From contig CM036242.1 of assembly GCA_020698575.1 (NCBI GenBank), positions 41,598,662 through 41,662,661 of the forward strand: a stretch of DNA of 64,000 nucleotides, read 5' to 3'. Under the pieces are notes generated by a model, which was not told the DNA's origin, did not search any database, and worked only from the letters and a program-made list of their open reading frames with translations. Both the position numbers and the translations under genes were made by a program. This document shows positions 1 to 11,340 of this stretch, one piece after another. Position 1 is the first letter of the stretch, and each line of letters opens with the position of its first letter. This stretch comes from Bostrychus sinensis. Taxonomy: Eukaryota; Chordata; Actinopteri; Gobiiformes; Eleotridae.

Positions 1-668
1 CCGTGGCTGTGAACAGCAGCAGTTTGTTGTTTTGTCCAAACGAGAAAAAGATGTAAAAGTTCAACTATTGAATGAGCGCTCACTCTGCATCTAATTATTG
101 CTAACTGCAGGTACAAAGGTCCTTCAAAATACAGACTCTCAGCCTATTTTTAAAAAACAATACATTTTAACAACTTTTACCGTAATTTTTTTTTTACTGA
201 ATTATCAACTCTGAACTAATTATTTAAGTTTTTCAAGTGACTATTCTAATGAACTTATGTCTTTAAGCATTATACAGTAATTAAAACACTGACATTAATC
301 ATGTATATAAGGTTCCTGCTATAAATGAAACAATCAGCTCTTATATTTTATAACTCTATTACTCCTTAATACCTACAGGTTAGTGTTTTGTCAAAATAAA
401 AATGTTGTATGGTTATGGTCATAGAAGATAGATTAAAAAAAGCATAAGTTTCAAAAAAAGTATTGTTCAGGTACCGGTATAAAAAAAATTTGAACGATAC
501 CCAGCTATTTCTCTCCACTGCACTACATGAGAAGAGCATCTGCTACTTGAAGTAATCCAGCTGCAGTGGCTCACAAGACAGTGCGCTCTTTGTGCCAATC
601 CCAAGCCTGGATAAATGGGTTGTGTCATCCAGCAAAAAAATTAATATGTACATCACAGCACGCAGGAA
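1..668. other. AT-rich non-coding sequence with a SINE-like fragment
   Basis: No coding exon is recognisable. The stretch from about 560 to 645 reads like the dispersed teleost repeat with the phrase 'gtgcc..tcccaagcctggat', followed by a 'gtgtcatccag' segment. The same phrase recurs in degenerate form near 1350, 2765, 15620, 24120, 34330, 38580 and 43140, which marks it as a dispersed repeat, probably a SINE or LINE tail. The rest is unremarkable AT-rich sequence, possibly an upstream EFL1 intron. Confidence 0.5.
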
Positions 669-1116
669 CACTGTAATACAAAATGTTGTGAAAACTCAAA
701 AGCTCAAGCCAAGGATCCAACAAGATGTTTGAGTTTTGGGGCCACCTCAAAATCTCAAGTTTTCAACAAGTACTGTATATATATTTTTTTTGTTCAGTTT
801 AACTATCATATGTCTAAAAACTTAAACTCTTAAACTCTTGAACTTAAACTTAAGTTTTCCTCACTATCATTATCATCTTACATCCAACTTACTATCCATT
901 GTTCAGAAAAAGTATTATTCTTGATAGAAATAAAAAAATAAATACAATAAATTTAACAAAACAATTTTACAATTTTAACAAGTTTTCTAAACTTATGTCT
1001 GAAGTTTTGTTGAAAACTTGAGATTTTGAGTTGGCTCCAAAACTCAAAAATCATGAGGGATCCTGTTGCCTTGAATTTTTGAGTTTTCACAACATTTTTT
1101 TCTTTTTTATAATGAG
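669..1116. mobile_element. Foldback MITE (family FB), copy 1
   Basis: The element starts with CACTGTAAT and ends in a degenerate TTTTATAATG. The left arm carries 'ctcaag..aaggatcc' and 'aaaatctcaagttttcaac'; the right arm carries the reverse complements 'gttgaaaacttgagatttt' and 'gggatcctgttgcc'. The centre has 'actatccattgttcagaaaa'. The copy is palindromic along most of its length and encodes nothing. The family is defined by at least ten other copies in this window. It is a non-autonomous DNA transposon by structure; the superfamily is not established. Confidence 0.8.
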
Positions 1117-2922
1117 GCTAATCTTTTGCTGTGGGAACAGAAAGGGAAAAGCCAAAAGGATGTCCCATACAAACACCTCGCTACCCCCAGGTAGGTAGCA
1201 AGGTTTTTGTACGGGACATATTTAAATACACATGTATCATAAAGGTTGTTAAAATATATAGTTCCTTTTGACTGCTCCTTTTATTTCAGGGGTTGCCACA
1301 GAAAATCATTTGTACAGGTAATTTGGCTTGGGCATTTTTACTCCAGAGGCCCTTCCTGATCCATTTATCTAGACTTGGTTCTGGCACAAAGTGTGGATGG
1401 AGTCTGTGGCTCAGGGGAGTTCAGGGGATTCGAACCTTTGACCTCGGACGGGGAAAATAAAGCACTTCACTAACAGGAACCCAAAGGTTATAGTCAGTTA
1501 ATTTAGAAAAATAACCTTTGTATAAAAAGTGGGCCACAAAAAAGAAAAACTAAATGTCATACACTTACCTCACACTATATTGGACACCAGAATGTAATAA
1601 TAATAATAAATAATAATAATAAATAGTATTTGAAGTGGTGCACATTGTGTTCAGTTTGCGGTCTGAGTTTCTGCAGAGACGTATTGTTTACTCAGCTTTA
1701 GGATGACCTTTTCCTCATAAAGCACATTTATTTACAAGATAATAGTAAAAGGTCAACACTGTCCTAAGAACAGCTCTAAATCCACATTATCCAAATATAA
1801 AACCTGACTATAATGCATGTAATAAATCACTTTACTTATGCAATAGAGTTATTTTTGCATCTGTTTAAAGTGATGTAGTAAAAGAGTCGGTTGTCGGCAC
1901 ATTTACAGTTTGAGAAAGCGACACAGGCTTTAAATAGATAAAAAAATCTTGTGTGTCTGAGTGTGGCTGCCTAAACAAGAGGCGGTCCATTTCTCTGCAA
2001 CATATTAATGAAAATATCCTCTTTCATACATACATTAAAACTGACAAAGTTGGCTGCATTTACATGGTTTTGTTATTTAGTTGCATGTTGATAATTCTTC
2101 AAAACTGTAATAAAAAACATCTCTGTTTATTAGTACAAAGACATTTTATACATAATTCTTGTGCATTTTTGTGAAATTTGTAATAGTCTGCCTTTCTGTC
2201 TTTGAAATAAAATATAAAATAAAAAGGTAACAATTTAAACTCCTGATATATTTATTTTACTATATATTTTAATGTTAAAAATGATCTTAAATCATATACA
2301 GTAAGTAAATAATAAATCATCTTAAACTCATAACAAATTTACTAGTTTAAAGTTTAAAGTAAATCAATTGAATAACTCACATTTGAAACAATCTATTAAA
2401 CCTGACAAAACAAACAAAAAGACAAAAAAAAATAACATTCCAATAATATTCTTCAGCAGATTCACTTTCTTATTACTTGAACTTGGCTTTTATAAGTTAT
2501 AATAGTTTAATATAAAAAGACTGCAAATGTTTTTCATCTGGGAAATATATTTTAAAATAATTCCAAGTACCCCCTGCATAGTGCTTGCGTACCTCTAGGA
2601 GTCCCTGCACCCCTGGTTGGGAAACACTGTTTTATTGTCCCAAGCTGCCATAGGTAGTACTTTTTACTGCAGGTTAAAATGTTTCATATGAAAAAGAGAA
2701 AACTGATGGTTAGTGCCCCCCCCCCAAAAATAAAATAAAATAAAAAATTCAGCCATACTTTGTGCCAACCTGTGTCCAAAGCCTGGATACAATAAATTTG
2801 TGGTTGTGGAAGGGCATCCAGAGTAAAAAAAAGTGCCAAAGTACCCATGTGAATGATTCAGGGTGGAGACTTTTGAAAGAAAGAGCAGCAGTTGAATGGT
2901 GAGAGGAAATCTGTCACCAGTG
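1117..2922. other. Non-coding spacer with SINE-like fragments and an AAT microsatellite
   Basis: No exon is recognisable. A SINE-like segment in minus orientation lies at about 1340-1475: it has 'cttcctgatccatttat' and then a tRNA-like 'gattcgaacctttgac' B-box region. A short (TAA)n tract is at about 1596-1626. A second fragment of the 'gtgcca..agcctggata' repeat is at about 2760-2825. Between these I see only AT-rich sequence with no open frame of note. Confidence 0.5.
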
Positions 2923-3154
2923 CACTGTAAAAAAAAAAAAAACTCAAGGCATCAGGATTCCTCAAGATTTTTGATAGTAAGTAAAACTTAAAATTTAAAG
3001 TTTTTAGACATATGAACGTTAAATTAAACAAAAAAATATATACAGTATTTGTTAAAAACTTGAGATTTTGAGTTGGCCCTAAAACTTAAAAATCTTGAGG
3101 GATCCTGTTGCCTTGAGTTTTTGAGTTTATGTAACTTTTTTTTTTTTTATAGTG
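2923..3154. mobile_element. Foldback MITE (family FB), copy 2, internally deleted
   Basis: It begins CACTGTAAAA and ends in TATAGTG followed by TA. The left arm is cut short after 'ctcaagatttttgatag' and joins straight to the second half ('taagtaaaacttaaaattt', 'gttggccc', 'gggatcctgttgcc'). It is thus a shortened derivative of the same palindromic family, with most of one arm and the centre lost. Confidence 0.8.
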
Positions 3155-4505
3155 TAGAAAGTGGCCCTCCTCAGCATATATTTTTCACTGTGCAGCCTTT
3201 AATGAAAAAACTTTGGACACCACTGATTCAGGAAATTAATTAGTTTTGCAGAAATAACTAACAGAATACTGGACTACAGTACGTCCAGCACAGGTTTGCA
3301 AAGGGACTCAAAATCAATTTGTTTGTAAACTGAATAAAAAATCTATCCTTTTGTATTTTCAAATTAATTTCAGTTTATTTGCAGAAGAAATAATCTCATG
3401 AAGTGGATATAAAGAGGTCAAGATATGGCCAATACACAGAGCAAATAGTAAAAGCACTTAAGATAATTAAAAAATGTGTCTTCAGATATTTCAGTGTTCT
3501 TGTGGGCTTAATAATCTTTGATAGGATTGGCAGTATTTTTTATTTGCTGACGTAGGTCTGGGCAATCTCTTAAAAAGATCATATCATTATTACTCTATAT
3601 GACGCTTGCAGCCCTTGATCTGAATGATATTTGCTGCAGGATTAGAAAAATATGTGTTTCTGAGTGTATTTAATCTGAGTGGGTATACATAATATGTAAA
3701 GTAAAAGTTGAAGTAAAATTTGTGATCTTTTATGAATAAACCCCAAACTATTATTGCCTGTCTTGGTTCTGTAACACTTATGACAAAATGAATAAAACAG
3801 CCATGCAGTAATGTTCCCTACCCAAGCTTTGGCATTACACACTTGTAGTTGGTTACAGTTTAACCAAACTATCTTGTATATGCACAGTCAGTCTGGTTAC
3901 TAATAAAAAATGTTTTGGTCTGCTTAATTTAGGGAACCACTTAAACTGCTTATGCTATTCACAAATACTAAAATAAAAAAAGGAAAACTATGTTAATTCC
4001 CTTGAGTTTAATCAAAGGCTCAAGTTGTTTTTGGGTTTTAACTGGCATTTATTCGGACACGAGTTCTTCAGCGTCTTAACATGCCACCAGAACTAAGAAA
4101 GAAAACATAGAAAATCTAAATTAACCCTTAAATACTTGTAGAATAATTAACAAAAAACGTGTACAAAACAAAAAATAAAATGCACATTTAACATATACAA
4201 AATACACAGTTAGCTTGACAGATATTAACACTGTCACGTAGCTTTCACATGGTCTCGGACCGCAAAGTAAAAAGATTAAATACAAACCTCATTGGCCGCA
4301 TTAAGTCAAGAGGAATAAACTTGGGCTTACAGCTTCAGTCTTCTGTAACTTAAAGACAACTTGACATCTTCAGGGTACGTCTTACAGGCATGACACCTGC
4401 AGGCATTACATCAGTACAGCACCTCGTGTGGCTCACTGGTGTAGTGCACCGGTTTATCATCACCCATAGCAACAACAATGTAATTCCCAAACTGAACAAA
4501 AACGA
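3155..4505. other. Non-coding sequence, nothing recognised
   Basis: AT-rich sequence with no convincing exon, RNA gene or clear repeat boundary. Short open frames here (for example on the minus strand at 3642-3842) have no family resemblance that I can see and lack splice or start context. Confidence 0.45.
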
Positions 4506-6486
4506 AGGCTGTGTCCGAACGTCACCCCTAGCCCCTAACCCAAGACTACTTCAAAAACTACATCAGTCCTAACCCTAACCCTTATGGAATTAGAGGTGTT
4601 GCACATCAATGGGTAAAAAGCTATTTAGGAAACAGAAAACAATTTGTTCAGATAAATAATACAAAATCAGAACTGTGTGATATAAATTATGGAGTACCAC
4701 AAGGGTTGGTCCTTGTAAATGTGTCTAAGCTTCTTGGGAGCATATTATTTGCTGATGATAGTACATTGTTTTATTCAGGATCAAATGTGCAAGAAGTAAT
4801 GCAAGTGGTAAGTTTAGAACTGAAAAAAAAATTTAATTGGTTTGATATAAATAGATTGTCACTCAACTTTAAGAAGACAAATTTTATAATGTTCAATGAC
4901 AGAATACAAAATGATGTATCATTAAAAATAGATGGGATAGAAATTCAAAGGGTAAAAGAAGCCAAATTTTTGGGAGTCATAATTGATGAAGATCTTACCT
5001 GGAAGTCACACGTAAATTATACAAAAGGAAAAATAGCTAAAGCCATTGCTGTATTACACAAAGTAAAATTCTCTCTGAATAATTATGCATTATTGACACT
5101 GTACAACTCAATGATTGTTCCATACTTAACTTACTGTGTAGAAATCTGGGGATCAACTTGTAAAACATATACTCAACCTTTATTTATTTTACAAAAACGA
5201 TCTTTGAAGATTATCAGTAAAAGCCACTATAGAGATCCTTCTAACCCATTGTTTATAAAATACAAGTTACTTAAATTTCAGGATTTAGTTGACTTTCAAA
5301 TATTACAAACAATGTACAAAGCAAATATAAATACTTTACCAATAAATATTCAAAAAAATGTTTGAAAAAAGAGCATTTATCAGTTGAAAGGAACAGAAGT
5401 ATTTAAAAAACCTAGATTCAGAACTAAAGTGATGGAACAAAATATTGCAGTATATGGTGTAAAATTATGGAACAACCTCATTAAAGAAACCAAAGAATCA
5501 AGGTCACTTAATATATTAAAAAAAAATAAATAAATCAAGTGGACTAAGTAGTTATCAGAATGTAAATTAAAATAGTGGTCTGTGATAGAGTTTGTGATGA
5601 AGTTTAAAATACAGTTATTTTGAGATGCTAAAATGAAAATTAAATGTGAAATGTAAATATGTTTGTTGTTAAAAAGGGGCAGAAAATATTTATTCTTCTC
5701 TCTGCTCCTTTTCATTAAAATTTCATGTCATGTAAACATATTTCTTCTTTTTGTTTTTCTTTTATATAATGAATGAAATAAATTACTCAAAAAAAAAAAA
5801 AAAAAAAAACCCTCAATCACTATATAGTCCAGCACTATGTAGCGGACTATATAGTGCACTCATTTTGTGAATAATTTGGACAGTCGCACACTATTTTTAA
5901 CTCGCAGGTGATCACGTGACTCTGGCGTCTGTGTAAAAAAAAAAAAGTTTGTCGAAACTCCGCTGATAATGTTCTTCTGTGATAAAGCCTAACCAGACTC
6001 ACTTGATGTTTTAGTATTTATAGATAAATAATAGTCATATGTGTGATATTTAACATGAATTATGGCTGTAATGAGTAAAATGGACTGGATTATTGCAGCT
6101 TTGTGCCTTACGTGGGGAGGCTGAATGCTGGGTAAGCTAACGTTAGCAATTTTGCACTGCAACGGTTTATTTAAGAGCTTTTTATTTCTGATTAACATGA
6201 TAGAAGTAAAAAAAAAAAGGCGTTTCTAACTGGTTTCCTCCAGACGTGTTGTGTACAGTTTAGAGACCTGCTGCAGTCCCACTGTTCTCCTCTGAAACTC
6301 ACAAAGCATTCTGCTCTATACTGACCGTCTAGTGACCATCGCTGTCCACTACTTTTCAAAATGCATTGTGGAAAATTTTGAGTGCACTATTTTTTATCCA
6401 TTAGACATTCGGACACCACTACAAAATGGCGTGACCACTATATAGTGCCCTATATAGGGATTAGGGAGGACGTTCAAACACAGCCT
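4506..6486. mobile_element. Non-autonomous TIR DNA transposon, split by a LINE
   Basis: The left end reads AGGCTGTGTCCGAACGTC. The reverse complement of the right end (up to 6486) reads AGGCTGTGTTTGAACGTC, and both continue into 'ccct(a)..cc(c/t)' sequence, giving imperfect TIRs of about 33 bp. Sub-terminal 'ctatatagtg' motifs near 5820-5860 and 6440-6460 are typical of a fish MITE family built of such palindromes. The interior from about 4580 to 5810 is a LINE with a poly(A) tail that landed in the element. I see no transposase, so it was moved in trans. I could not settle the target-site duplication. Confidence 0.75.
4580..5810 (+). mobile_element. 5'-truncated non-LTR retrotransposon (Jockey/CR1 group) with poly(A) tail
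   Basis: Translation from about 4582 gives the late reverse-transcriptase blocks in order: 'YGIRGVAHQWVKSYL', 'GVPQG', the catalytic 'FADDS' (4748-4762), 'LSLNFKKTNFIMF' and 'FLGVIIDEDLTWKSHV', then the C-terminal 'LQKRSLKIIS' region, with an open frame at 4706-5365. Relative to the family, about a dozen residues between 'GVPQG' and the strand before FADD (normally G.LGP.LF..YIND) are missing, so a short in-frame-like deletion has removed part of the active-site neighbourhood. After the stop at 5365 the frame is shifted but still resembles a LINE C-terminus. The copy ends in A-rich sequence at 5790-5810. It lacks the 5' half and the endonuclease and is dead. Confidence 0.85.
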
Positions 6487-6523
6487 AAGTTCCCCCTTTT
6501 TACAAAGTTTTAACTGATTAATA

Positions 6524-7016
6524 CAGGGTTGCCAGATCTCACTGACAGTTTCCAGCCCAAACAGAACTTAAAACGCTCAACACAATAAAAACCATCCCAA
6601 ATCACAACCACTCTGAATGTTAAAACCATTATACGCAAGAAAGAACACAAAAAGATGTAAACCAAACAGGTTTCCCACAAAGAGTGCAATCAGACAACCA
6701 AATCTTTCCTGGCATCATAGAAACCCCAAAAAACATATAAAATACCAATAAATAACATTACATTTTAATATTAATATATATATTAATATTTATGTGAGTG
6801 GGAGAACACAGCAGTTTGTTGAAATGTGTATTCACACGTTTTCCAAAAAATTAAAACTATTGTGTTTGTATTTTCTCCAGAATGTTTTCTAAAAACCCGC
6901 CAAATGTTGAGAAAAGCATCCCAAATTTTATAAATCAGCCAATTGCTATTTTTTCCAGCCCCAAGTGTTCAAAAGAAGCCCAGTTGAGTGGAAACCTGCC
7001 CAATCTGGCAACTCTG
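6524..7016. mobile_element. hAT-type MITE with 8-bp target-site duplication
   Basis: TIRs are CAGGGTTGCCAGAT at the left and ATCTGGCAACTCTG at the right. The flanks are GATTAATA (6516-6523) and GATTAAAA (7017-7024), an 8-bp duplication with one mismatch, as expected of hAT transposition. There is no coding capacity. The element sits 230 bp before the EFL1 exon at 7247. Confidence 0.85.
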
Positions 7017-7246
7017 GATTAAAATGTATTAATACTGACTGTAAAACATGACTTTCTTATTTCAAATGATTATTCTTAACGTTTTTATCAATTTTTATTA
7101 TCTTTATAACTGAAAACACATGTTATGAACTAATATATGAGAGTTGCCTTTGACAGCAGCTACAAACTGCTCTTGATAAGGTTTGTCTAAGTATGTTGGT
7201 GTACGTTTGGTGTAATCTAATTCTGACCTCATCTTGTCTCACTCAG

Positions 7247-7719
7247 GTGCGGCCCCAACATCCTTCTGAACAGTGTGGAGTCGTACCAGCGCCCATCGTT
7301 GTGGCAGTGTCTAAACCGCAGCGAGGACAAGCCTCAGAACGCCCTCCGAGACTTCGACAACAGCATCGTGAGCGGCTTCCAGCTCGCCACTCTGGCCGGG
7401 CCCATGTGCGAGGAGCCCCTGATGGGCCTGTGCTTCTCTGTGGAGCGCTGGGATGTCCAGACCTCCACCGCAACACACCAGGATTCCGTAGAAGATGACT
7501 CCATATCCCAGGATACTACATTGGACAGTGAAGACCAACAGGAAGATGCTACAGTGGGACAAGCCAAGCGCAGGGCAGAGGTGGACTGCTACGGGCCGGT
7601 GTCGGGGCAGCTCATAGCAGCCACCAAAGAGGCTTGTCGTCAGGCTTTCCAGGCCCAGCCGCAGCGACTGATGGCAGCTATGTACACCTGTGAGATTATG
7701 GCCACTGCAGAGGTGCTCG
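7247..7719 (+). CDS. efl1: EFL1 internal coding exon (third from the end)
   Basis: This exon encodes part of elongation factor-like GTPase 1, the EF-2-related cytoplasmic GTPase that, with SBDS, evicts eIF6 from pre-60S subunits. The acceptor is TCTCACTCAG before 7247 and the donor is GTGAGT from 7720. The first base completes a codon; 157 codons follow, then one base of a split glycine codon. The translation contains 'CGPNILLN', 'SIVSGFQLATLAGPMCEEPL', 'DCYGPVSGQLIAA', 'PQRLMAAMYTCEIMATAEVL', matching the EF-2-like domain IV/V region of EFL1. Between the GLCF block and DCYGP lies an acidic, low-complexity linker of about 50 residues, a part of EFL1 that is known to vary. Shadow frames on both strands across this exon are not genes. 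Confidence 0.96.
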
Positions 7720-8264
7720 GTGAGTTCAAAACACCCTTAGTGGTCATTTAGGGTTACACAAGGTATTTATAAATTGCACAGTGGGCAGTCCTTTTTTTCC
7801 CTCCTATGTATGTTGCTATTTTTACCCTTAAAGCAACACTGATTGTGGTGGATCGACTCTTAAGGCTCATTTTAACTTTTGTCCATCTTCTGCTTTTATT
7901 CTGTCCGTACCTTGGTCTGTTTTACCCGAGCTTGCGGATACACATGAACAGGGCAGTACATGCATTGACCATTAAGGACACTTGTGAACGCAGCTCCCCG
8001 TTGTAGCAGAGGAGTAACTAAAGCAAGTTTGGATACAGTAAATTAAAACGCCAAACTTACACCACAATTTTTGCCTAATTTTCTTGCCTCTTTTTCAATA
8101 AATGTGGTGCAAAAACTGGCACCATCGCCGCCATGATTGTTGTTGTAGTTGTTTTTTTAATTCCGTCTGGGTAAAATCTTTGTCTCAGATCGCCCCCTAC
8201 AGGTTGTTTACCAAAACACAGACGTTGACATAAAAAACGTCTAAATACATAGCCTAAAGAGCCA
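7720..8264. other. Start of EFL1 intron, non-coding
   Basis: Intronic sequence after the donor GTGAGT. The 19-mer from 7774 (ttgcacagtgggcagtcct) recurs exactly at 12552-12570, so part of this segment is repeated in the same intron. Nothing else is recognised. Confidence 0.5.
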
Positions 8265-8885
8265 GACTCTGCTACTTTCTTTTTAAAAGCAGAACAGTCT
8301 GGTTCCTCATTCGCAGTGAAGCGTTTCTCTCCGGTTGATTTGGAGCTGGCCTATCACAGCCGTTTATCCGCAGCGCGTCTTACAAATACGTAAGCAGAGA
8401 AAATGAATAACTTCTCTGAGCTGATTAGAGCTATCCTTCGTCTCCTGTTGGTTCTGCTGAAGTCCTCGTTGTTGTTCAGTCCTCTGTGGGATTTTTGTCT
8501 TCGTCCTGTTTCAATTTTAACAACAGTAAAGTCCTGCTGACGTCCCACGTAACCACCACATCCAAACAAACCCACTTTTTCCACAAGTCTTTGTACAACT
8601 GGCTTCTGCTGCTGTCCTTGTTCAAAAGTAAAGACAGAGCTGCTCATAATACGGCGTATTCTGGTGTTTTATGGCAAAACAGGCAAGGATCAGCCATGTT
8701 TGTTTTGCTTACAGGTCAGCGGTGCACTGCTTACTTGCACTGCGCTTCGATTTTCTGATTGGTTACTCCGCCTGTCATTGTGCCGCCTGTAGGAACTAAG
8801 GGACACCCCACTAACTTCTTAGGGTTAGGGTTAGGGTTAGGGTTAATGAAATGGGAAAAGAATTTGTCTGGCAGGTCAGGGTAAT
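8265..8885 (+). mobile_element. Dispersed repeat family B, copy 1
   Basis: This segment is clearly related over about 600 bp to 21835-22455 and, in reverse, to 62113-62525. Shared landmarks are 'gcgtttctctccggttga', 'acttctctgagctgatta', 'cagtcctctgtgggattt', 'caactggcttctgctgctgt', 'ggtgttttatg' and 'gattggttactccgcctgtc'. No TIRs are visible and the open frames are not conserved between copies, so it is probably a non-autonomous transposon interior. Unlike copy 2 it carries four TTAGGG units at 8819-8842. Confidence 0.7.
8819..8842 (+). repeat. Interstitial telomere-type repeat, (TTAGGG)4
   Basis: Four exact TTAGGG units, followed by TTAA. The equivalent place in the sister repeat copy (about 22400) reads 'cttctttgtatagaag', without the telomeric units. 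The array was therefore added to, or expanded in, this copy. Confidence 0.9.
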
Positions 8886-9121
8886 AAATGCAGTGACAAT
8901 AACAATGATATGAGAAGATGGCTCTGTTTACATATGAAATTGGAGTATAATTCTGCCTTAAAAGGGATAAACTGCCCTCCCCTGACCCTTATCACTATGT
9001 ATCTCAGGGGGAGGACATTCTACAAGCTGCTAGTAAGATAAGTACGGACTGACTGGAAAGTAGCTAACAAATCTCTTCCTTTATACGCATTATTCCATTT
9101 GTAAACAATGTTCAATAGCCT

Positions 9122-9201
9122 AATGGCAGCTATGTACACCTGAGATTATGGCTACTGCAGCGGTGGTCTTACAGGGTTACACAAACTATTCATAAATTTA
9201 G
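9122..9201 (+). pseudogene. Broken partial duplicate of the 3' end of the EFL1 exon
   Basis: The sequence from 'taatggcagctatgtacacc' through 'gagattatggctactgcag' repeats the end of the EFL1 exon (7670-7711), and the following 'gggttacacaa..tattcataaat' repeats the start of the intron (7751-7773). The copy has lost two bases in 'acctgtgag', which shifts the frame, and a block of about 28 bases that includes the splice donor. It cannot act as an exon end. It is a local duplication of exon-intron boundary sequence within the same intron, 1.4 kb downstream. Confidence 0.85.
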
Positions 9202-9896
9202 TTGTCAGGTGCTTATGAATGTTAACCACAGTGCAGAGATTAAAGCAGGACCACATGCTGCTGTTCTAATGAAAATTACATAACGCCTCGTTCTGACAAT
9301 TTAATTAGACGAGTGGCATGCCCAGTGTGTGAGGCAAAAAAACATCAGGAGCTTCTTTGTTTTTATTATATAAATTAAGCATCCGCAGTAGGGAGGCCAC
9401 TACAGCAGATAATTTATTGAACTTTAAGAAACATTGCAGCATCCTAGTCCTGATCCCGTCATGGTATAATAACGGTATATAACACTGAACTCATTTATGA
9501 ACACAGTTTTGACATGTAAAGGACTTCAGATGTCCCTAGTGATATTTGTGTTATTTTCCAAAATGGCTGAAGTCATGTGTTTTGTAATTATTTTGTCATC
9601 GAGGATATCCCTGTTTCCTGGCAGTGAATACAGACGCATGCGTGTCTATAAGGTCTATGCCTGCCATTCCCTCCTGTACTGTATGTGTATAGGGCTCCAG
9701 AATAATAATAATAATAATAATAACCTCAGTTGTGAAGGTTTCAGGCTATTTTTATGTGCCATTAATCATGCCGCACTGGCCTATTTGTAAACATCTGCTG
9801 GACTCCGCTGATGGTGGACTTACATAACAAACTGACCAGGCTTTTGTGATAAATAGGCTGCATATTATTACATACGAATATAAGTTCAACAGTACT
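9202..9896. other. Intron, non-coding, with an AAT microsatellite
   Basis: No exon recognised. A short (AAT)n tract of about seven units lies at 9701-9722. The remainder is unremarkable intronic sequence. Confidence 0.5.
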
Positions 9897-9898
9897 TT

Positions 9899-11340
9899 AA
9901 AGGCCCCATATTATGCTTTTTCCAGGCTATAGTTTTAGACGCCTTTGCATTAGTGTTTCATGTTTTATAACTTAAAATGTATATGTAAAACATCTTCTTT
10001 TGGGTTGTCTTTCAATTTGCAGAGATCTGTCAACAGTGGGAAATGAACAGAGCACAAAATGGCTATTTAGAAACATGAGGCTAACAGATAGATAGAAGCT
10101 GACTGCTTCATAGTGACAGAGGTTTGAGTCTGAAATGATCAGAACGAGTCCGGTGACGGTGTATGTGCTTTAGAAACACGCAGGAGCACTTCCTGGTTTC
10201 ATGTGTCTATGTAGAGCTGGGAGACTGAGCGTTTTCAGATCTTCACAAGGGACGGACTCAGCAAGCAGGATCAGGGCTTGACATTAGCTTTTTTGCTCAT
10301 TGGCCACCTTTTCAAAAGTCATAGCCAAATAATGTTCTCACCAGAAAACCAGAGTAGCCAGACTTTAATTAGTTCAAATGTGTCTGCATTTATTTTAAAT
10401 CATGCAATAATTGGCTTAAAGAAATGTTGAATTTGGTTTTATATATGTACAGTACGGTGGCCCTGAGGTGCAACATCAAAATTGCTTTTGTCCACTAGAA
10501 AAATAAAAGCAGCTGTAGATTTTTTTAAAATCTTGTCTTAAAAATAACCCATCCCTCAAAAAAAAAAAAAACAACTCAAAATTAAAAAATGTCTATATTT
10601 AAAAGTATTTTTTTTTTGTGACATGCTTTTTTTGTTTTGAGGAGCTTTTTTTTTTTTTTTTTAGACAAGTTGAGTTTTTTATTTTTATTTTTTTTTTTTA
10701 TTGAGACATGGCTTTATTTAATTGATTCTTTTTAAGTTTTAGAGGCAGATTTCATTGTTGAGGCAACACATTTAAAAATCTTCCCCTGCTTTTATTTTTC
10801 TAGGTGGCAAAAACAATTTTAATGATGCTCCTTTTTTAATATAGACATTTATGGTAATTTTTTGTATATTCTTTCTTTTCATTTGAGGGATTGGTTTATT
10901 TTTTATAGATTTTATTTTTTTTAATCTACCTCTGCTTTTATTTTTCTAGTGAACAAAAACAATTTTGATGTTGCAACTTAAGGCCACCATAGTACAGGGA
11001 TTTATCAAATATTTAAATAAATTGTCAAACAAATAACAAATAAATTGTTGTTCTGTTTGTTGTTGTACTTTTTTGTTGTTGATGAACTCACTCAAACATG
11101 GCAACAGGAATTGATGGCATCAATTTGCATAAAATCCAACCGGCCAAAGTGGCCGGTGGAAGTAAATGTGTTTGTTACAAACATTCAGCCGTTTGGGGAG
11201 TGTTAATGTCAAGCCCTGTACAGGATTACTCAAACCTGTGAATGAAACAAAATATTACTACAGGCATGTTTTTGAGGTGGAAACGACATTATAACAAGCT
11301 AAAAGCTCAAAAATGTCAATTTAGCAGCATAATAGAGGAT
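9899..11340 (-). mobile_element. Non-autonomous DNA transposon family G, copy 1, interrupted by a hAT element
   Basis: The left part (9899-10271) has 'aggccccatattatgc', 'gaaacacgcaggagcacttcctggttt', and the right part (11219-11340) has 'caggattactcaaacctg' and 'aacaagctaaaagctcaa'. These match, in reverse orientation, the copies at 39142-39591 and 42338-42835. TTAA is present at both outer edges. The middle is a separate element at 10272-11218. Confidence 0.7.
10272..11218. mobile_element. hAT-type non-autonomous element with TIR CAGGGCTTGACATTA
   Basis: The left end is CAGGGCTTGACATTAGC and the right end is 'tgttaatgtcaagccctg', an inverted match. The flanks are AGCAGGAT and TACAGGAT, an 8-bp duplication with two mismatches, and joining them restores the host element sequence seen in copy 3 of family G (reverse of 42430-42450). 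The interior has 'ggccaaagtggccggt' and long A- and T-rich tracts with no transposase. Fragments of the same family appear at 26740-26965 and 48124-48290. Confidence 0.8.

Noticed and set aside
4560..4585. Reverse telomere-like 'cctaaccctaaccctt'
   Set aside because: Only about two units, at the junction between a TIR element and a LINE. The TIR family itself has 'cccctaaccc'-like text, so a telomeric origin is not supported.
1..7246. Search for further upstream EFL1 exons
   Set aside because: I looked for the peptide blocks expected before 'CGPNILLN' and saw none. This part is intron or the exons are too short for me to recognise.
7193..7567. Overlapping frames on both strands around the first EFL1 exon
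   Set aside because: They are shadows of the true frame, which alone matches EFL1 and has fitting splice sites.
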